Below, piece by piece: positions 34,134-44,316 of a stretch of DNA of 64,000 nucleotides. The DNA comes from Cetobacterium sp. NK01 (GTDB lineage: Bacteria; Fusobacteriota; Fusobacteriia; Fusobacteriales; Fusobacteriaceae): positions 186,001-250,000 of the forward strand of contig NZ_JANIBO010000001.1 of NCBI RefSeq assembly GCF_024506395.1. The letters are read 5' to 3'. The first letter of the stretch is position 1. The number at the start of each line of letters is the position of its first letter. The notes beneath the pieces were generated by a model. The model did no database searches, was not told where the DNA came from, and saw only the letters and a program-made list of their open reading frames with translations. The translations under genes were made by a program, and so were the position numbers.

Positions 34134-35174
34134 CTACTTTCTATTTACTAAAACTTCCTCTTGCCAAACTCTTCCTAAATTTTTTGAAGTTTTGTCCCAA
34201 GCCTCATGATTTTCAATAGCTCTTGCATTTTTATACTGCTCATCTGGAATCATTTTTTCCTTTATCTCTTTTGGTAAATCCACTTTTCTAATTGGCCTTG
34301 CATTTCCTTTAGCTAAGTTTATTTGTCCTTCATCACTAAATATATACTCTCTTGTTAATTTTGCTGCATTTGGATTCTTTGCCCATTTATTTATTATTGT
34401 CGTATACCCACTTATAAGAGATCCATCTGAAGGAATTAAAACTTCAAATCTATCTTTATCAATTGAATCTCTATAGCTCAAACCATTAAAGTCCCAAATC
34501 AATCCAACTTCAACCTCACCTTTTTCTAAATTTTGAATATTTGGTGCTGCTGCTGATACTCTTCCCTCTTTTGCTAAATTAGTAAAATACTTTATTGCTG
34601 GTTCAATATTATTTTCATTTCCACCTAATGCATAAGCTACTGCTAAAACTGCACTTGAAGCTTGAGCTGCCGTTCCTACATCTCCTGGACTTACTTTAAA
34701 TTTACTATTTTTTAAAGCTTCCCAAGATCTAGGTATATCTTTTTCTGGAACTTTATCTTTGTCTACTATAAAGGCTATTGTTCCTGTATATGCTAACATC
34801 CAATGTCCTTCTTTATCTTTAGCCCACTCTGGCACCTCTTCCCAATAACTTGTTTTGTATGGTTGAGTAACCCCTTGTTTCACAGCTATATTTGCAAATC
34901 CTGCTCCTATATCACCAATATCTGCTGTGGCATTTTTTCCCTCATTTTTAAATTTTGCAATCTCTTGAGCACTACTCATATCAGTATCGCTATGTTTTAT
35001 ATTATATTTTTCTTTTATTTGACTCCAAGTATCTTTCCAATTTGCCCAGTTATCAGGCATTCCTACAGATATTACTTCTCCTTCTTTTTGTGCTTTCTCT
35101 TGAATTTCTTGTAAAGTTTCCCCATATGTTAATACTGTTGATAAGAACGTTGCTAATAATATAATTTTCTTCAT
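34134..35174 (-). CDS. ABC transporter substrate-binding protein, type 2 periplasmic
   Basis: The product has 346 residues with a signal peptide cleaved near residue 18. Fold of the Fe3+/spermidine/2-aminoethylphosphonate binding proteins (PF13343-like): ADIGDIGAGFANIAVKQG, YTGTIAFIVDKDKVP, GLIWDFNGLSYRD. First gene of the operon with a cytoplasmic phosphatase, two permeases and an ATPase. The absence of a Tyr-rich iron site does not settle substrate, but AfuA-like proteins of this class bind sugar phosphates. Confidence 0.85.
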   Translation of the reverse strand: MKKIILLATFLSTVLTYGETLQEIQEKAQKEGEVISVGMPDNWANWKDTWSQIKEKYNIKHSDTDMSSAQEIAKFKNEGKNATADIGDIGAGFANIAVKQGVTQPYKTSYWEEVPEWAKDKEGHWMLAYTGTIAFIVDKDKVPEKDIPRSWEALKNSKFKVSPGDVGTAAQASSAVLAVAYALGGNENNIEPAIKYFTNLAKEGRVSAAAPNIQNLEKGEVEVGLIWDFNGLSYRDSIDKDRFEVLIPSDGSLISGYTTIINKWAKNPNAAKLTREYIFSDEGQINLAKGNARPIRKVDLPKEIKEKMIPDEQYKNARAIENHEAWDKTSKNLGRVWQEEVLVNRK

Positions 35175-35294
35175 TATTCCTCCTCAAATCTTAATCTACT
35201 TTAAATATATCACCTTCTTGTTAAGATAACATAAATTATCAGTAAATTAATTGTAAAAACTATTTTTAAACTTCAAATGAAATTTTAAATAAAA

Positions 35295-35321
35295 AAGTGT
35301 CAGAAACATTTTCTGACACTT
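35295..35321. terminator. Terminator hairpin
   Basis: AAGTGTCAGAAA-CAT-TTTCTGACACTT, a 12-bp perfect stem, after the alcohol dehydrogenase gene (minus strand); six A precede it, giving a T-run on that strand. Confidence 0.85.
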
Positions 35322-35346
35322 CATTTAAAAATATTTATATTATTTT

Positions 35347-36495
35347 TTACATTGCACTTTTATATATCTCAATAATCTCCTCTAAAGTAGCTTGTTTAGG
35401 ATTCGTAAATCCACATGCATCTTTCAAAGCATTTGTTGCTAAAATAGTAAAGTCTTCCTCTTTAGCTCCTAACTCTTTTATTCCTTTTGGAATTCCAATA
35501 TCATTTGATAATTTTACAATCTCCTCTATTGCTAAATCAGCTGAATTGTTTTCATTTAAAATATGAGGATTTATTCCTAACAATACTGCAACTTTTCTTA
35601 ATTTTTCTTTTGATACTTCAGCATTATATCTAACTACATGAGGTAGTAAAATTGCATTGCATACACCATGAGGTAAATCATAGAATCCTCCTAATTGGTG
35701 AGCCATTGCATGAACATATCCCAATGAAGCATTATTAAAAGCCATTCCTGCTAAATACTCTGCATAAGCCATATTATCTCTTGCTTTAATATCTTTTCCA
35801 TTGAATACAGCATCTCTTAAGTTTTTAGAAATCAGTTCTATAGCTTTTTCAGCACATGCATCTGTTACTGGAGTTGCAATTGTTGAAACATAAGCTTCTA
35901 TTGCATGTGTTAAAGCATCCATTCCTGTTGCTGCTGTTAAGCTCTTTGGCATATCTAGCATTAGTTCTGGGTCATTTACAGCTATTATTGGAGTTACATT
36001 TTTATCTACTATAGCCATTTTTACATGTCTATCTTCATCTGTTATTATACAAAATCTTGTCATCTCTGAAGCTGTTCCAGCTGTTGTGTTTATTGACATT
36101 AGAGGAAGTTGAGGATGTGCAGATCTATCTACTCCTTCATAATCCTTTATATCTCCACCATTAGCAGCTACTAAAGCTATTCCTTTTGCTGCATCATGAG
36201 GTGATCCACCACCAAAAGATATTACAAAATCACAATTATTTTCTTTTAAAATTTTTAATCCATCATTAACATTTGTCACTGTTGGATTTGGTTTTGTTTC
36301 ATCGAAGATTATATACTCTACTTTGCTATCATCTAATACATTTGTTAACTTTTTAACTAGTCCAATATTTACTAATATTTTATCTGTTACTATTAAAGAT
36401 TTTTTTAAACCTCTTGAGTTAATTTCTTTTCCTAGATTTTTAATACATCCCTCTCCCATATAAGAAATTGATGGCATAAAAAAAGCGTGTGACAT
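35347..36495 (-). CDS. Iron-containing (group III) alcohol dehydrogenase
   Basis: The product has 382 residues. NAD motif [33 protein letters not shown], and metal ligands Asp/His in [13 protein letters not shown] plus His in HAMAHQLGG and LPHGVCNA. The family includes FucO, DhaT and YiaY; closest in pattern to the latter two. Substrate not decided. AGGAGG site; a promoter and a 10-bp inverted repeat overlap just upstream. Confidence 0.9.
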   Translation of the reverse strand: MSHAFFMPSISYMGEGCIKNLGKEINSRGLKKSLIVTDKILVNIGLVKKLTNVLDDSKVEYIIFDETKPNPTVTNVNDGLKILKENNCDFVISFGGGSPHDAAKGIALVAANGGDIKDYEGVDRSAHPQLPLMSINTTAGTASEMTRFCIITDEDRHVKMAIVDKNVTPIIAVNDPELMLDMPKSLTAATGMDALTHAIEAYVSTIATPVTDACAEKAIELISKNLRDAVFNGKDIKARDNMAYAEYLAGMAFNNASLGYVHAMAHQLGGFYDLPHGVCNAILLPHVVRYNAEVSKEKLRKVAVLLGINPHILNENNSADLAIEEIVKLSNDIGIPKGIKELGAKEEDFTILATNALKDACGFTNPKQATLEEIIEIYKSAM

Positions 36496-36518
36496 AATGA
36501 CCTCCTATAAAATGTATA

Positions 36519-36564
36519 ATTATTAGTGCACACTAATAATAGCTCTTTTTGTACTAAAAATCAA
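36519..36564 (-). promoter_or_regulatory. Promoter and palindromic operator of the alcohol dehydrogenase
   Basis: On the minus strand TTGATT (36564-36559), 17 bp, TATTAT (36541-36536). The palindrome ATTATTAGTG-CA-CACTAATAAT (36519-36540) covers the -10 and transcription start, as expected for a repressor site. Confidence 0.7.
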
Positions 36565-36765
36565 TACTTTTTTAGTTTTTGTTGTTTTGAATTGGTATTC
36601 AAGTGATTTTTTTCACTCTTTCTAAATTTATCCTTTATCTCAAATCACTTTTCTAAAACTGGTTTTTCAAATTATTATATATATGATTTATAATTATTAT
36701 AGGTTTATTTTTTATTTTTTCAAAAGGTTTTACATATCTTTTGCAGTATATTTATTTAGAATATA
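36565..36765. other. AT-rich spacer between divergent promoters
   Basis: No gene or strong structure seen. A frame extending upstream of the 36-residue ORF has no ribosome binding site and is low-complexity. Confidence 0.4.
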
Positions 36766-36794
36766 TTGCTTTATAAAAAAATATATAGTATATA
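36766..36794 (+). promoter_or_regulatory. Candidate promoter of the 36-residue ORF
   Basis: TTGCTT (36766-36771), 17 bp, TATATA (36789-36794), 33 bases before the ATG. Confidence 0.5.
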
Positions 36795-36826
36795 TTATAT
36801 TAAGTAAGTACTTTGGGGGTGTTTTT

Positions 36827-36937
36827 ATGGATTTAAAAAAAATTCTAATTAAAGATTTAATGAGAAAAAAAGAAAAAGAGGGGATAGTTCTTAAGGAAAA
36901 TTCTCACATAGAAAGTCTAAGATTACAAAATAAATAA
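36827..36937 (+). CDS. 36-residue small protein of unknown function
   Basis: The short frame starts ATG after GGGGGTG at 6 bases and has its own promoter-like sequence and a strong terminator (36972-37011). The product is basic and helical (DLMRKKEKEGIVLKE), with no signal peptide or membrane segment. The combination of Shine-Dalgarno, promoter and terminator argues that it is translated or that the RNA itself is functional. No family recognised. Confidence 0.5.
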   Translation: MDLKKILIKDLMRKKEKEGIVLKENSHIESLRLQNK

Positions 36938-36971
36938 ATAAAAATTATTCTTAGAATAAGCAAGTAGCTAT

Positions 36972-37011
36972 GGAAATCACAGTCAATCAAATCAGTTGAC
37001 CTGTGGTTTCC
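36972..37011 (+). terminator. Terminator after the 36-residue ORF
   Basis: GGAAATCACAG faces CTGTGGTTTCC with an inner CAA/TTG pair, then TTTTATTTTTTTG. Confidence 0.8.
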
Positions 37012-37075
37012 TTTTATTTTTTTGATTTTTATGGTATAATAACTTAGTAATATTTTTTACAAGAGGTGAGGTTTA

Positions 37076-37585
37076 TTGAAATTAATATTTAAATTTGTTG
37101 CGCTATTTTTTATTTTAACAATCTGTGTATTTTCTAAAGAAGATGCTTCAACAGATAAAATAAAAAATTACGTAAAAAAACATACTAATACAGAAAAAAC
37201 TGCTACTAACATATATAAAAGTATTATTGAAAACTCTAAAAAACACGATGTTGAACCAGAGCTTATTGCTGCTATAATAAAAGTAGAAAGTGATTTTAAT
37301 CATAGTACTATTTCTACTGCCGGTGCAAGAGGTCTAATGCAACTAATGCCTAAAACAGCAAAACTTATGAAAGTTAATCCTTATGATATGAACTCAAATA
37401 TTAAAGGTGGTACAAAATATATAGCTTGGTGTTTAGAACAGCAAAATAATAATTTGAAATTAGCTTTAGCTGCGTATAATGCTGGAATTGGAAATGTAAA
37501 AAAATATAAAGGAATTCCTCCATTTAAAGAAACACAAAATTACGTTAAAAGAGTAATGAAAGAATACAACTATTTAAAAGCATAA
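37076..37585 (+). CDS. Lytic transglycosylase, SLT domain
   Basis: The product has 169 residues. The start is TTG, with GAGGTGAGG 5 bases before it. Signal peptide (about 1-20), then the SLT fold: VEPELIAAIIKVESDFNHSTISTAGARGLMQLMP with catalytic Glu (about residue 78), GGTKYI and ALAAYNAGIGNVKKYKGIPPFKETQNYVKRV. It cleaves peptidoglycan glycan strands in the periplasm. Monocistronic with a terminator. Confidence 0.92.
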   Translation: MKLIFKFVALFFILTICVFSKEDASTDKIKNYVKKHTNTEKTATNIYKSIIENSKKHDVEPELIAAIIKVESDFNHSTISTAGARGLMQLMPKTAKLMKVNPYDMNSNIKGGTKYIAWCLEQQNNNLKLALAAYNAGIGNVKKYKGIPPFKETQNYVKRVMKEYNYLKA

Positions 37586-37610
37586 AAAAAGGTCTATACG
37601 ACCTTTTTTT
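37584..37610. terminator. Bidirectional terminator
   Basis: Seven A, GGTC, TATAC, GACC, seven T between converging genes. Confidence 0.85.
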
Positions 37611-39552
37611 ATTTTATTCTTTTTAAATTTTCTTCTGGTAAATTTTTTCCAAATAAAATAGGTACTTTTTCAACATCTACAACACTTGTATCTATGCCAT
37701 ACCATTTTTGAGGAGAAACTGTGAATTTTTTTATAAATAACTGAGTGGAAATTATAAAACTATCCCATGCTGAGAAATCATTTTCTAAAGCTAATACCTC
37801 TTCTATTATTATAAATTTAAAGTTTCCAATACCTTTAAGGTTTTCATAATCTATCATATAGTTTCTTGGTTTAAATACGACCTCTCCTGATTTTATTAAA
37901 TCACGAATGACTTGAAACATAAGTGTATTTATTCCCTGAGATACTCTAAATCCTAGATTAAAGTCTATTACAAAAATTCTATTCTCTTCTATTTTGTTAA
38001 AAATATACTCTCTTGTATAAGGATCGTCTGTTACATTTATATTTATAAACCAATAGTTATCTGCTTTTTTAGGTTCATTATTAAATATTGAATAGATAAC
38101 CTTTGGTTCTACTTGATTCCATAATTTAGATTTTGTTAAATAAACTACATTCCCTGCATAAAGAGGTAGCTCACTGTCTGTTTTTAATATATTAAAATTC
38201 TCTTTATAATCAGTTAAATTAACAAACTTAAGATATCTTTTCTTAATTTCAAAGCTATACTGCCATACATACATTACAAATGCCAATGCCGCTGTAATTA
38301 TCAATGTTACATATCCACCACTTAATATTTTAAAACTATTTGCGTATAAAAATGATAGTTCTATAGTTCCAAAAACTAGTAAGACAACAATCCATAATTT
38401 TTTTTGATTTTTTACAAATCTTATATACTGAGATAAAAGTAGTGTTGTCATAAGCATTGTTATTGTTATAGATAGCCCATATGCCGCTTGCATATTTTGT
38501 GATTGTTTAAAAATAAATATTATTCCTACACATCCAATACATAGAGCTTTATTTACCGTTCCTATATAAACTTGTCCCTTTTCCTTTGTTGGATATCTTA
38601 TAGCTAATTTAGGAAAAATATTTAACTTTATCGCTTCAGATATTAAAGTAAATGATCCAGATATTAGAGCTTGGCTGGCTATAATAGCAGCTAGCGTCGC
38701 TATTATTACCCCTGGTATAATAAACCATCTAGGCATTATTAAGAAAAATGGACTATTTACAAATGTATGTCCCTCTCTTGAAAGTAGATATGCTCCCTGT
38801 CCAAAGTAGCTTAATAACAAAGTTATTTTTACAAAAATCCAACTATAATATATGTTTACTCTTCCACAGTGACCAAGATCTGAGTATAGTGCTTCAGCCC
38901 CTGTTGTACATAGAAACACAGCTCCTAATATATATGGGACATTTCCACTAACTAAAAGTTTAAAGGCATAGTATGGATTTATTCCCTCTAGTATTCTTGG
39001 GTTTTGTACCAACTGAACGATTCCAAAAAAACCAATCATAGAAAACCATATAAACATAATAGGACCAAAAATTTTACCTATTTTCTCTGTTCCAAATTTT
39101 TGCACAGAAAATAGTAATAGAATAATTACTAAAACTATAGTTACTGTTGTACCCTCTTTTAAAAATACAATTAAATTTAATCCTTCAATAGCTGAACTTA
39201 CTGATATTGGAGGAGTTAATATTCCATCAGCTAAAATTGCTGCGACACCAATTATTGCTGGAACTATTAACCATTTAAAATATCTTTTTACAAGAGCATA
39301 AAGAGCTAAAATTCCTCCCTCACCATTATTGTCAGCCTGCAAAGTTAAAACAACATACTTTATTGTAGTTTGTAGTGTCAGCGTCCAAAATACTAAAGAA
39401 ACTCCTCCTAATATTAACTCTCTTGTAGCTACATTGTTATTAGTGTATAAAATAGCTTGCATAACATAAAGAGGGGAGGTTCCTATGTCACCATAAACTA
39501 TTCCAAGAGCTACAAGTAAGGATCCTATTGTTATATTTTTATTTTTAAACAT
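37609..39552 (-). CDS. kup: Kup-type potassium uptake protein
   Basis: The product has 647 residues, twelve predicted membrane segments, then a soluble C-terminal domain of about 170 residues. Family signature near the N terminus: ALGIVYGDIGTSPLYVMQAI, and later NNGEGGILALYALV and ADGILTPPISVSSAIEG. Potassium/proton symport into the cytoplasm. The length fits Kup. Monocistronic. Confidence 0.93.
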   Translation of the reverse strand: MFKNKNITIGSLLVALGIVYGDIGTSPLYVMQAILYTNNNVATRELILGGVSLVFWTLTLQTTIKYVVLTLQADNNGEGGILALYALVKRYFKWLIVPAIIGVAAILADGILTPPISVSSAIEGLNLIVFLKEGTTVTIVLVIILLLFSVQKFGTEKIGKIFGPIMFIWFSMIGFFGIVQLVQNPRILEGINPYYAFKLLVSGNVPYILGAVFLCTTGAEALYSDLGHCGRVNIYYSWIFVKITLLLSYFGQGAYLLSREGHTFVNSPFFLIMPRWFIIPGVIIATLAAIIASQALISGSFTLISEAIKLNIFPKLAIRYPTKEKGQVYIGTVNKALCIGCVGIIFIFKQSQNMQAAYGLSITITMLMTTLLLSQYIRFVKNQKKLWIVVLLVFGTIELSFLYANSFKILSGGYVTLIITAALAFVMYVWQYSFEIKKRYLKFVNLTDYKENFNILKTDSELPLYAGNVVYLTKSKLWNQVEPKVIYSIFNNEPKKADNYWFININVTDDPYTREYIFNKIEENRIFVIDFNLGFRVSQGINTLMFQVIRDLIKSGEVVFKPRNYMIDYENLKGIGNFKFIIIEEVLALENDFSAWDSFIISTQLFIKKFTVSPQKWYGIDTSVVDVEKVPILFGKNLPEENLKRIK

Positions 39553-39625
39553 CTCTCTCCTCCATTCTCTTTTTTAATTTTATTCGCTATTTTTTACTAT
39601 TTCATTTAAAAAATTATAAAAAAAT

Positions 39626-39656
39626 AAAACTTCACCCTTAAATTAGGTGAAGTTTT
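39626..39656 (-). terminator. Terminator of the opp operon
   Basis: AAAACTTCACC and GGTGAAGTTTT around a 9-base loop, directly after the oppA stop on the minus strand. Confidence 0.75.
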
Positions 39657-39661
39657 TAATT

Positions 39662-41311
39662 TTAATTTTCTACATAAGCTTTTTTAAAGTAATATCCTCC
39701 TAAAGGTGATTTTACCCATCCTTTTACTTTTGGATTAGCTGCAACAACACTTGTATAATAATAAAGTGGAATTATTGGCATATCATCCATTAAAATATTT
39801 TCAGCTTTATGAAGCAATGCTGTTCTCTTTTCTGGATCATTCTCCTTTTGAGCTTCCTTAATTAAATTATCATACTCTGGATTAGAATATCCCGATACAT
39901 TGTTTCCTCCTCCAGTTACCCAAAGGTCTAAGAAGTTCATCGGATCATTATAATCAGCTATCCAACCATGTCTTGCAATATCATAATTTTTATTATTTCT
40001 AGTTGTTTGGAATACTGCCCACTCCTCATTTTTTAAATCTACATCTACACCTAGATTTTTCTTCCACATATCTTGAACTGCTTGAGCCACCATTGCATGT
40101 CCATCCCCTGTATTAAATGTAAATGTTAATTTTGGTATAGATTCTGGTGTTGTGTAACCAGCCTCAGCCATTAATTTTTTAGCTAATTCAACATCTCCCT
40201 CTCCAGGAAGATATGTACTATTTTTTGTAAAGTCATTTCCATCTGTGGCAACTATTCCCTCAGGAACAAAACTTCTGGCTGGGAGCTGTCCAGCTTTTGT
40301 AACCTCTTCAACAATAAGTTTTTTATTCAAACCTAAAGCAAGTGCTTTTCTCACTTTTGGATTTCCTAAAAACTTTACTACTTCTGGATTGCTATTGTTT
40401 CCAGACACATTTACAACATAAAAATATGTTCCTAAGTATGGATATATTTTTCCCTCTCCACTAGCTAAAAGTGATGGTATCTCACTAGCTGGTGGAGCAT
40501 CAATTATGTCAACTTCTCCAGCTTTAAATGCATTTAAATATGTTTTATCATCTACAATTATATCCAATCTAAGCTCATCTAATTTTACATCATCTTTTCC
40601 CCAATAATTTTCATTTGGAACCAATAATATATTCTCTTTTGGACTCCATGATTTAATTTTAAATGGTCCATTTCCTATGTAAGTTTTAGCATCTATAGCC
40701 CATGCTGGGTTATCTTTTACAACATCTTCTCTAAGTGGAAAATATGATGGAAGAGATGTTAAAGATAAAAAATATGGTGTTGCATTTTCTAAAGTTACCT
40801 CTAATGTTTTATCATCTAATGCTTTTACTCCAACTTCCTCTTCTGTAACCTCTCCATTATAAAACTTTTCACCATTTTTTATGTAGAACAACATATATGC
40901 GTACTCCATTCCTGTATCAGGTGTTAATCCTCTTTTCCACGAATAAACAAAGTCTTGTGCTTTTACTGGTTTTCCATCAGACCATTTTCCATTTTCTTTC
41001 AATTTAAAAGTATACACCTTTCCATCAGGAGATACTTCAACACTTTCTGCTGCTGCTGGAACTAACTTTCCGTCATCTCCCTCCATGAAAAGCCCTTCAA
41101 ATATGTTAGATGCAACAATTGAACCATCTACTGCTGTATTTAACTGCGGATCTATTGTTCTTGGATCAGTTGCTAAATTATATGATATTGAATTTTTCTT
41201 ACTCTCTGTTGAAGCCTGTGTTTTTTTCTCTTCATCTTTCCCACCACATGCAACTAAAAATAAAACTGCTGATGCTATTGCTAAACTTTTTCCATTTAAT
41301 CTCCCGAACAT
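39662..41311 (-). CDS. oppA: Oligopeptide ABC transporter substrate-binding lipoprotein
   Basis: The product has 549 residues. Signal peptide with lipobox LVACG (about residues 18-22). The family 5 binding-protein pattern is clear: SYNLATDPRTIDPQLN, KVYTFKLKENGKWSDGKPVKAQDFVYSWKRG, and WIADYNDPMNFLDLW. It captures peptides outside the membrane. It is the last gene of oppBCDFA, the order being B, C, D, F, A in transcription. Confidence 0.93.
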   Translation of the reverse strand: MFGRLNGKSLAIASAVLFLVACGGKDEEKKTQASTESKKNSISYNLATDPRTIDPQLNTAVDGSIVASNIFEGLFMEGDDGKLVPAAAESVEVSPDGKVYTFKLKENGKWSDGKPVKAQDFVYSWKRGLTPDTGMEYAYMLFYIKNGEKFYNGEVTEEEVGVKALDDKTLEVTLENATPYFLSLTSLPSYFPLREDVVKDNPAWAIDAKTYIGNGPFKIKSWSPKENILLVPNENYWGKDDVKLDELRLDIIVDDKTYLNAFKAGEVDIIDAPPASEIPSLLASGEGKIYPYLGTYFYVVNVSGNNSNPEVVKFLGNPKVRKALALGLNKKLIVEEVTKAGQLPARSFVPEGIVATDGNDFTKNSTYLPGEGDVELAKKLMAEAGYTTPESIPKLTFTFNTGDGHAMVAQAVQDMWKKNLGVDVDLKNEEWAVFQTTRNNKNYDIARHGWIADYNDPMNFLDLWVTGGGNNVSGYSNPEYDNLIKEAQKENDPEKRTALLHKAENILMDDMPIIPLYYYTSVVAANPKVKGWVKSPLGGYYFKKAYVEN

Positions 41312-41323
41312 AAACTCCTCCTT

Positions 41324-42304
41324 TTAGATATTAGTATATAAATGACATGCAACTTTGTGATTTTCTCTTACCTCTATTAATTTGGGTTCTATCTCTTCAC
41401 ATTTTTCAAATGCTTTTGGACATCTGCTTTTAAATCTACAACCATCCTTTGGATTTATTGGAGTTGGTATATCTCCTTCTAAAATTATTCTTTCTTTTTT
41501 TAAAGATATATCTGGATCTGGAATTGGAATTGCTGATAATAATGCCTCTGTATAAGGATGTAGTGGAGTTTTATATATACTATCACTCGTTGAAAGTTCT
41601 ACTAATTTTCCTAAATACATTATTCCTACCCTATCAGAAATATGTTTTACCATAGATAAATCATGAGCTATAAAAAGATAAGTCAATCCTAATTTTTTTT
41701 GTAACTCTTCTAGAGTATTTATTATTTGAGCTTGAATAGAAACATCTAAGGCAGATATCGGTTCATCACAAACTATAAATTCTGGATCACAAGCCAAAGC
41801 TCTAGCTATTCCAACTCTTTGTCTTTGACCTCCTGAAAATTCATGAGGATATCTACTTATATGAGACGGGTTTAATCCTACTAACTCTAAAATTTCCAAA
41901 ACTTTTTTATCTCTCTCATTTTCCTTGTATAAATTGTGAATCTCCATAGGCTCTTTTATTATATCTCCAATAGTTTGTCTTGGATTTAAAGAGGCATATG
42001 GATCTTGAAATATCATTTGAATTTTTCTTCTAAACCCTTTCATCTCTTGAAAATTTAAATCGGTTATATTTTTATTATTATATATAATAGTTCCTGACGA
42101 GGGTTCATATAGTTTTACTACAGTTCTTCCAAAAGTTGTTTTTCCACATCCTGATTCTCCTACAAGTCCTAGAGTTTCTCCTTTTTTTATTTCTAAGCTT
42201 ACATCATCAACTGCATGAAGTATTTTTTTATTTTTAGTGAATATACTTTTTTTTAAGTTAAAATATTTGCATAGATTTTTTATCTCTAGTAAATTTTCTT
42301 CCAT
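41324..42304 (-). CDS. oppF: Oligopeptide ABC transporter ATPase OppF
   Basis: The product has 326 residues. Walker A GESGCGKTT, Q-loop FQDPYASLNPRQ, signature FSGGQRQRVGIARAL, Walker B FIVCDEPISALD, and the C-terminal oligopeptide_HPY domain with its Cys cluster (CRFKSRCPKAFEKC). That cluster is the 4Fe-4S-type motif of Opp/Dpp ATPases. Coupled to oppD by 9 bases. Confidence 0.92.
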   Translation of the reverse strand: MEENLLEIKNLCKYFNLKKSIFTKNKKILHAVDDVSLEIKKGETLGLVGESGCGKTTFGRTVVKLYEPSSGTIIYNNKNITDLNFQEMKGFRRKIQMIFQDPYASLNPRQTIGDIIKEPMEIHNLYKENERDKKVLEILELVGLNPSHISRYPHEFSGGQRQRVGIARALACDPEFIVCDEPISALDVSIQAQIINTLEELQKKLGLTYLFIAHDLSMVKHISDRVGIMYLGKLVELSTSDSIYKTPLHPYTEALLSAIPIPDPDISLKKERIILEGDIPTPINPKDGCRFKSRCPKAFEKCEEIEPKLIEVRENHKVACHLYTNI

Positions 42305-42313
42305 ATTTCCTCC

Positions 42314-43306
42314 CTATTTTATATTAACTTTAGGTGCGTCCTTATGATTTAACCAACAAGCTGACTTATGATTATCATCAATTTGAAAAAATGGTGGCAT
42401 ATTATCCTTGCACATCTTCATTGCAAAATCACATCTTTGATAAAAAGGACATCCTTTTGGAGGATTTAAAAGATCTGGTGGTGTTCCCATTATTGGTTTT
42501 AGTGGTTCTTTTCCTAATCTTTCTGGGTTTGGTACACTTTTTAAAAGTCCTGCTGTGTAAGGATGCTTCGTATTATAAAATATATCTCTTGTAAATCCTT
42601 GTTCTACAATTACTCCTCCGTACATCACATTTACACGATCACACATCTCTGCTACCACGCCTAAATCATGAGTTATTAAAATTATTGATGTATTTATTGT
42701 TTGTTTTATCTTTCTCATTAAATCTAAAATTTGTGCTTGAATTGTTACATCTAAAGCTGTTGTTGGTTCATCTGCTATAAGTAGCTCTGGATTGCAAGCT
42801 AGTGCCATAGCAATCATAACTCTTTGTCTCATCCCACCTGAAAACTCATGTGGGTACTGATTCATTCTAGCTCTTCCCATGGGAATCCCCACCGCATCTA
42901 AAAGTTCCACAGCTTTTTCAAAAGCCTCGCTATTACTCATCCCTTTATGAACAATAAGTGTTTCCATTATCTGCTTTCCTATAGGAATTAAAAGATTTAA
43001 CGATGTCATAGGATCTTGAAATATCATTGACATTGTATTTCCTCTAATTTTATTCATCTGTTTTTCATTTATATTATCAATTCTTTGCCCCTTAAAAATT
43101 ATTTCACCCTCTTTTATTTTTCCATTCTCTTCAAGAAGTTTCATTATACTCATCATAGTAATACTTTTTCCACTTCCTGATTCCCCTACTACTCCTAAAA
43201 CCTCTCCTTTTAAAAGGTCAAAGGTAACTCCCCTAACTGACTGAACCTCTCCATGATGTGTGTCAAAAGATGTTCTTAAATTTTTTACTTCTAATAACTT
43301 TTCCAT
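42314..43306 (-). CDS. oppD: Oligopeptide ABC transporter ATPase OppD
   Basis: The product has 330 residues. Walker [10 protein letters not shown]-loop [10 protein letters not shown], signature [16 protein letters not shown], Walker [13 protein letters not shown], and the C-terminal [14 protein letters not shown] cluster. It forms a heterodimeric ATPase with OppF. Two-base gap to oppC. Confidence 0.92.
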   Translation of the reverse strand: MEKLLEVKNLRTSFDTHHGEVQSVRGVTFDLLKGEVLGVVGESGSGKSITMMSIMKLLEENGKIKEGEIIFKGQRIDNINEKQMNKIRGNTMSMIFQDPMTSLNLLIPIGKQIMETLIVHKGMSNSEAFEKAVELLDAVGIPMGRARMNQYPHEFSGGMRQRVMIAMALACNPELLIADEPTTALDVTIQAQILDLMRKIKQTINTSIILITHDLGVVAEMCDRVNVMYGGVIVEQGFTRDIFYNTKHPYTAGLLKSVPNPERLGKEPLKPIMGTPPDLLNPPKGCPFYQRCDFAMKMCKDNMPPFFQIDDNHKSACWLNHKDAPKVNIK

Positions 43307-43308
43307 AA

Positions 43309-44307
43309 CTACCCCCTTACCTTAGGATCTAATGCATCTCTTAATCCATCCCCTAATAGATTAAATGCCAATATTGTTAAACATATTGCTAAAGTTGGAA
43401 ATACTAATTGATACGGATATAATCTAAATCCACCTAATGCATCATTTGCTAATGTTCCCCAAGAAGCTGCTGGTGGAGTAATTCCTAAACCTATAAAACT
43501 TAAAAATGCTTCTGTAAAAATTGCTGATGGTATTTGTAAAGTTAGTGTAACTATTATTGAACTCATGCTATTTGGCAAAAGATGTTTAAAAAGTATTCTT
43601 CTATTTGAAGCACCTAAAGTTCTTGCTGCTAAAATATATTCCTGCTGCTTTAGTTGTAATATCTCTCCCCTAACAATTCTTGCCATTCCAATCCAATATG
43701 ACAAAGCTAGCGCTAAGACTATATTAAAAAAACCTCCTTTTTCAAAAGTAACCATTATTAAAATCACATAAATTGTCATTGGAACAGAGTATATAATATC
43801 AACAATTCTCATCATTATCATATCCACTCTTCCACCAAAATATCCTGAAATTCCACCATATAAAATTCCGATTATTAGGTTTAAAAAAGATGCTATAAAT
43901 GCAATTGCTAAAGAATAACGTGCCCCATACATAACTCTCACAAAAATATCTCTTCCTAATTGATCTGTTCCAAACCAATGAGCTGCATTTGGAAATCTAT
44001 TTGTCATACTTAAATTTGTTTCAAATATACTATATTTCGAAAATATAGGAACAACAACTGCTAGTGTTGTTATTATTACAATAAATATCAACCCTAATAT
44101 AGAAAGTTTATTTTGTTTTAATTTTCTCCATGCATCTTCAGCAAAAGTAAAACTTTTTCTGTGAATCTCTTCTTTTACTTTTTCATTTTCTTTTACAAAG
44201 GTAAAATCTAACTCTATATTTTCAGGATTACTATATTTAACTGCTTTTGGCGCAAACGTTTGTTCTCTAAAGTTAGCAAAATCTACTTCTATATTTCTGT
44301 AAACCAT
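43309..44307 (-). CDS. oppC: Oligopeptide ABC transporter permease OppC
   Basis: The product has 332 residues. A long soluble N-terminal region (about 70 residues, charged) precedes six membrane segments; FGTDQLGRDIFVRVMYGARYSL is the OppC/DppC signature and the EAA loop is YILAARTLGASNRRILFKHLLPN. Pairs with OppB. Confidence 0.92.
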   Translation of the reverse strand: MVYRNIEVDFANFREQTFAPKAVKYSNPENIELDFTFVKENEKVKEEIHRKSFTFAEDAWRKLKQNKLSILGLIFIVIITTLAVVVPIFSKYSIFETNLSMTNRFPNAAHWFGTDQLGRDIFVRVMYGARYSLAIAFIASFLNLIIGILYGGISGYFGGRVDMIMMRIVDIIYSVPMTIYVILIMVTFEKGGFFNIVLALALSYWIGMARIVRGEILQLKQQEYILAARTLGASNRRILFKHLLPNSMSSIIVTLTLQIPSAIFTEAFLSFIGLGITPPAASWGTLANDALGGFRLYPYQLVFPTLAICLTILAFNLLGDGLRDALDPKVRG

Positions 44308-44316
44308 AGTTCCTCC

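Noticed and set aside
36683-36826. Upstream extension of the 36-residue ORF to 84 residues
   Set aside because: Low-complexity Phe/Tyr/Ile run without a ribosome site, overlapping the promoter-like hexamers.
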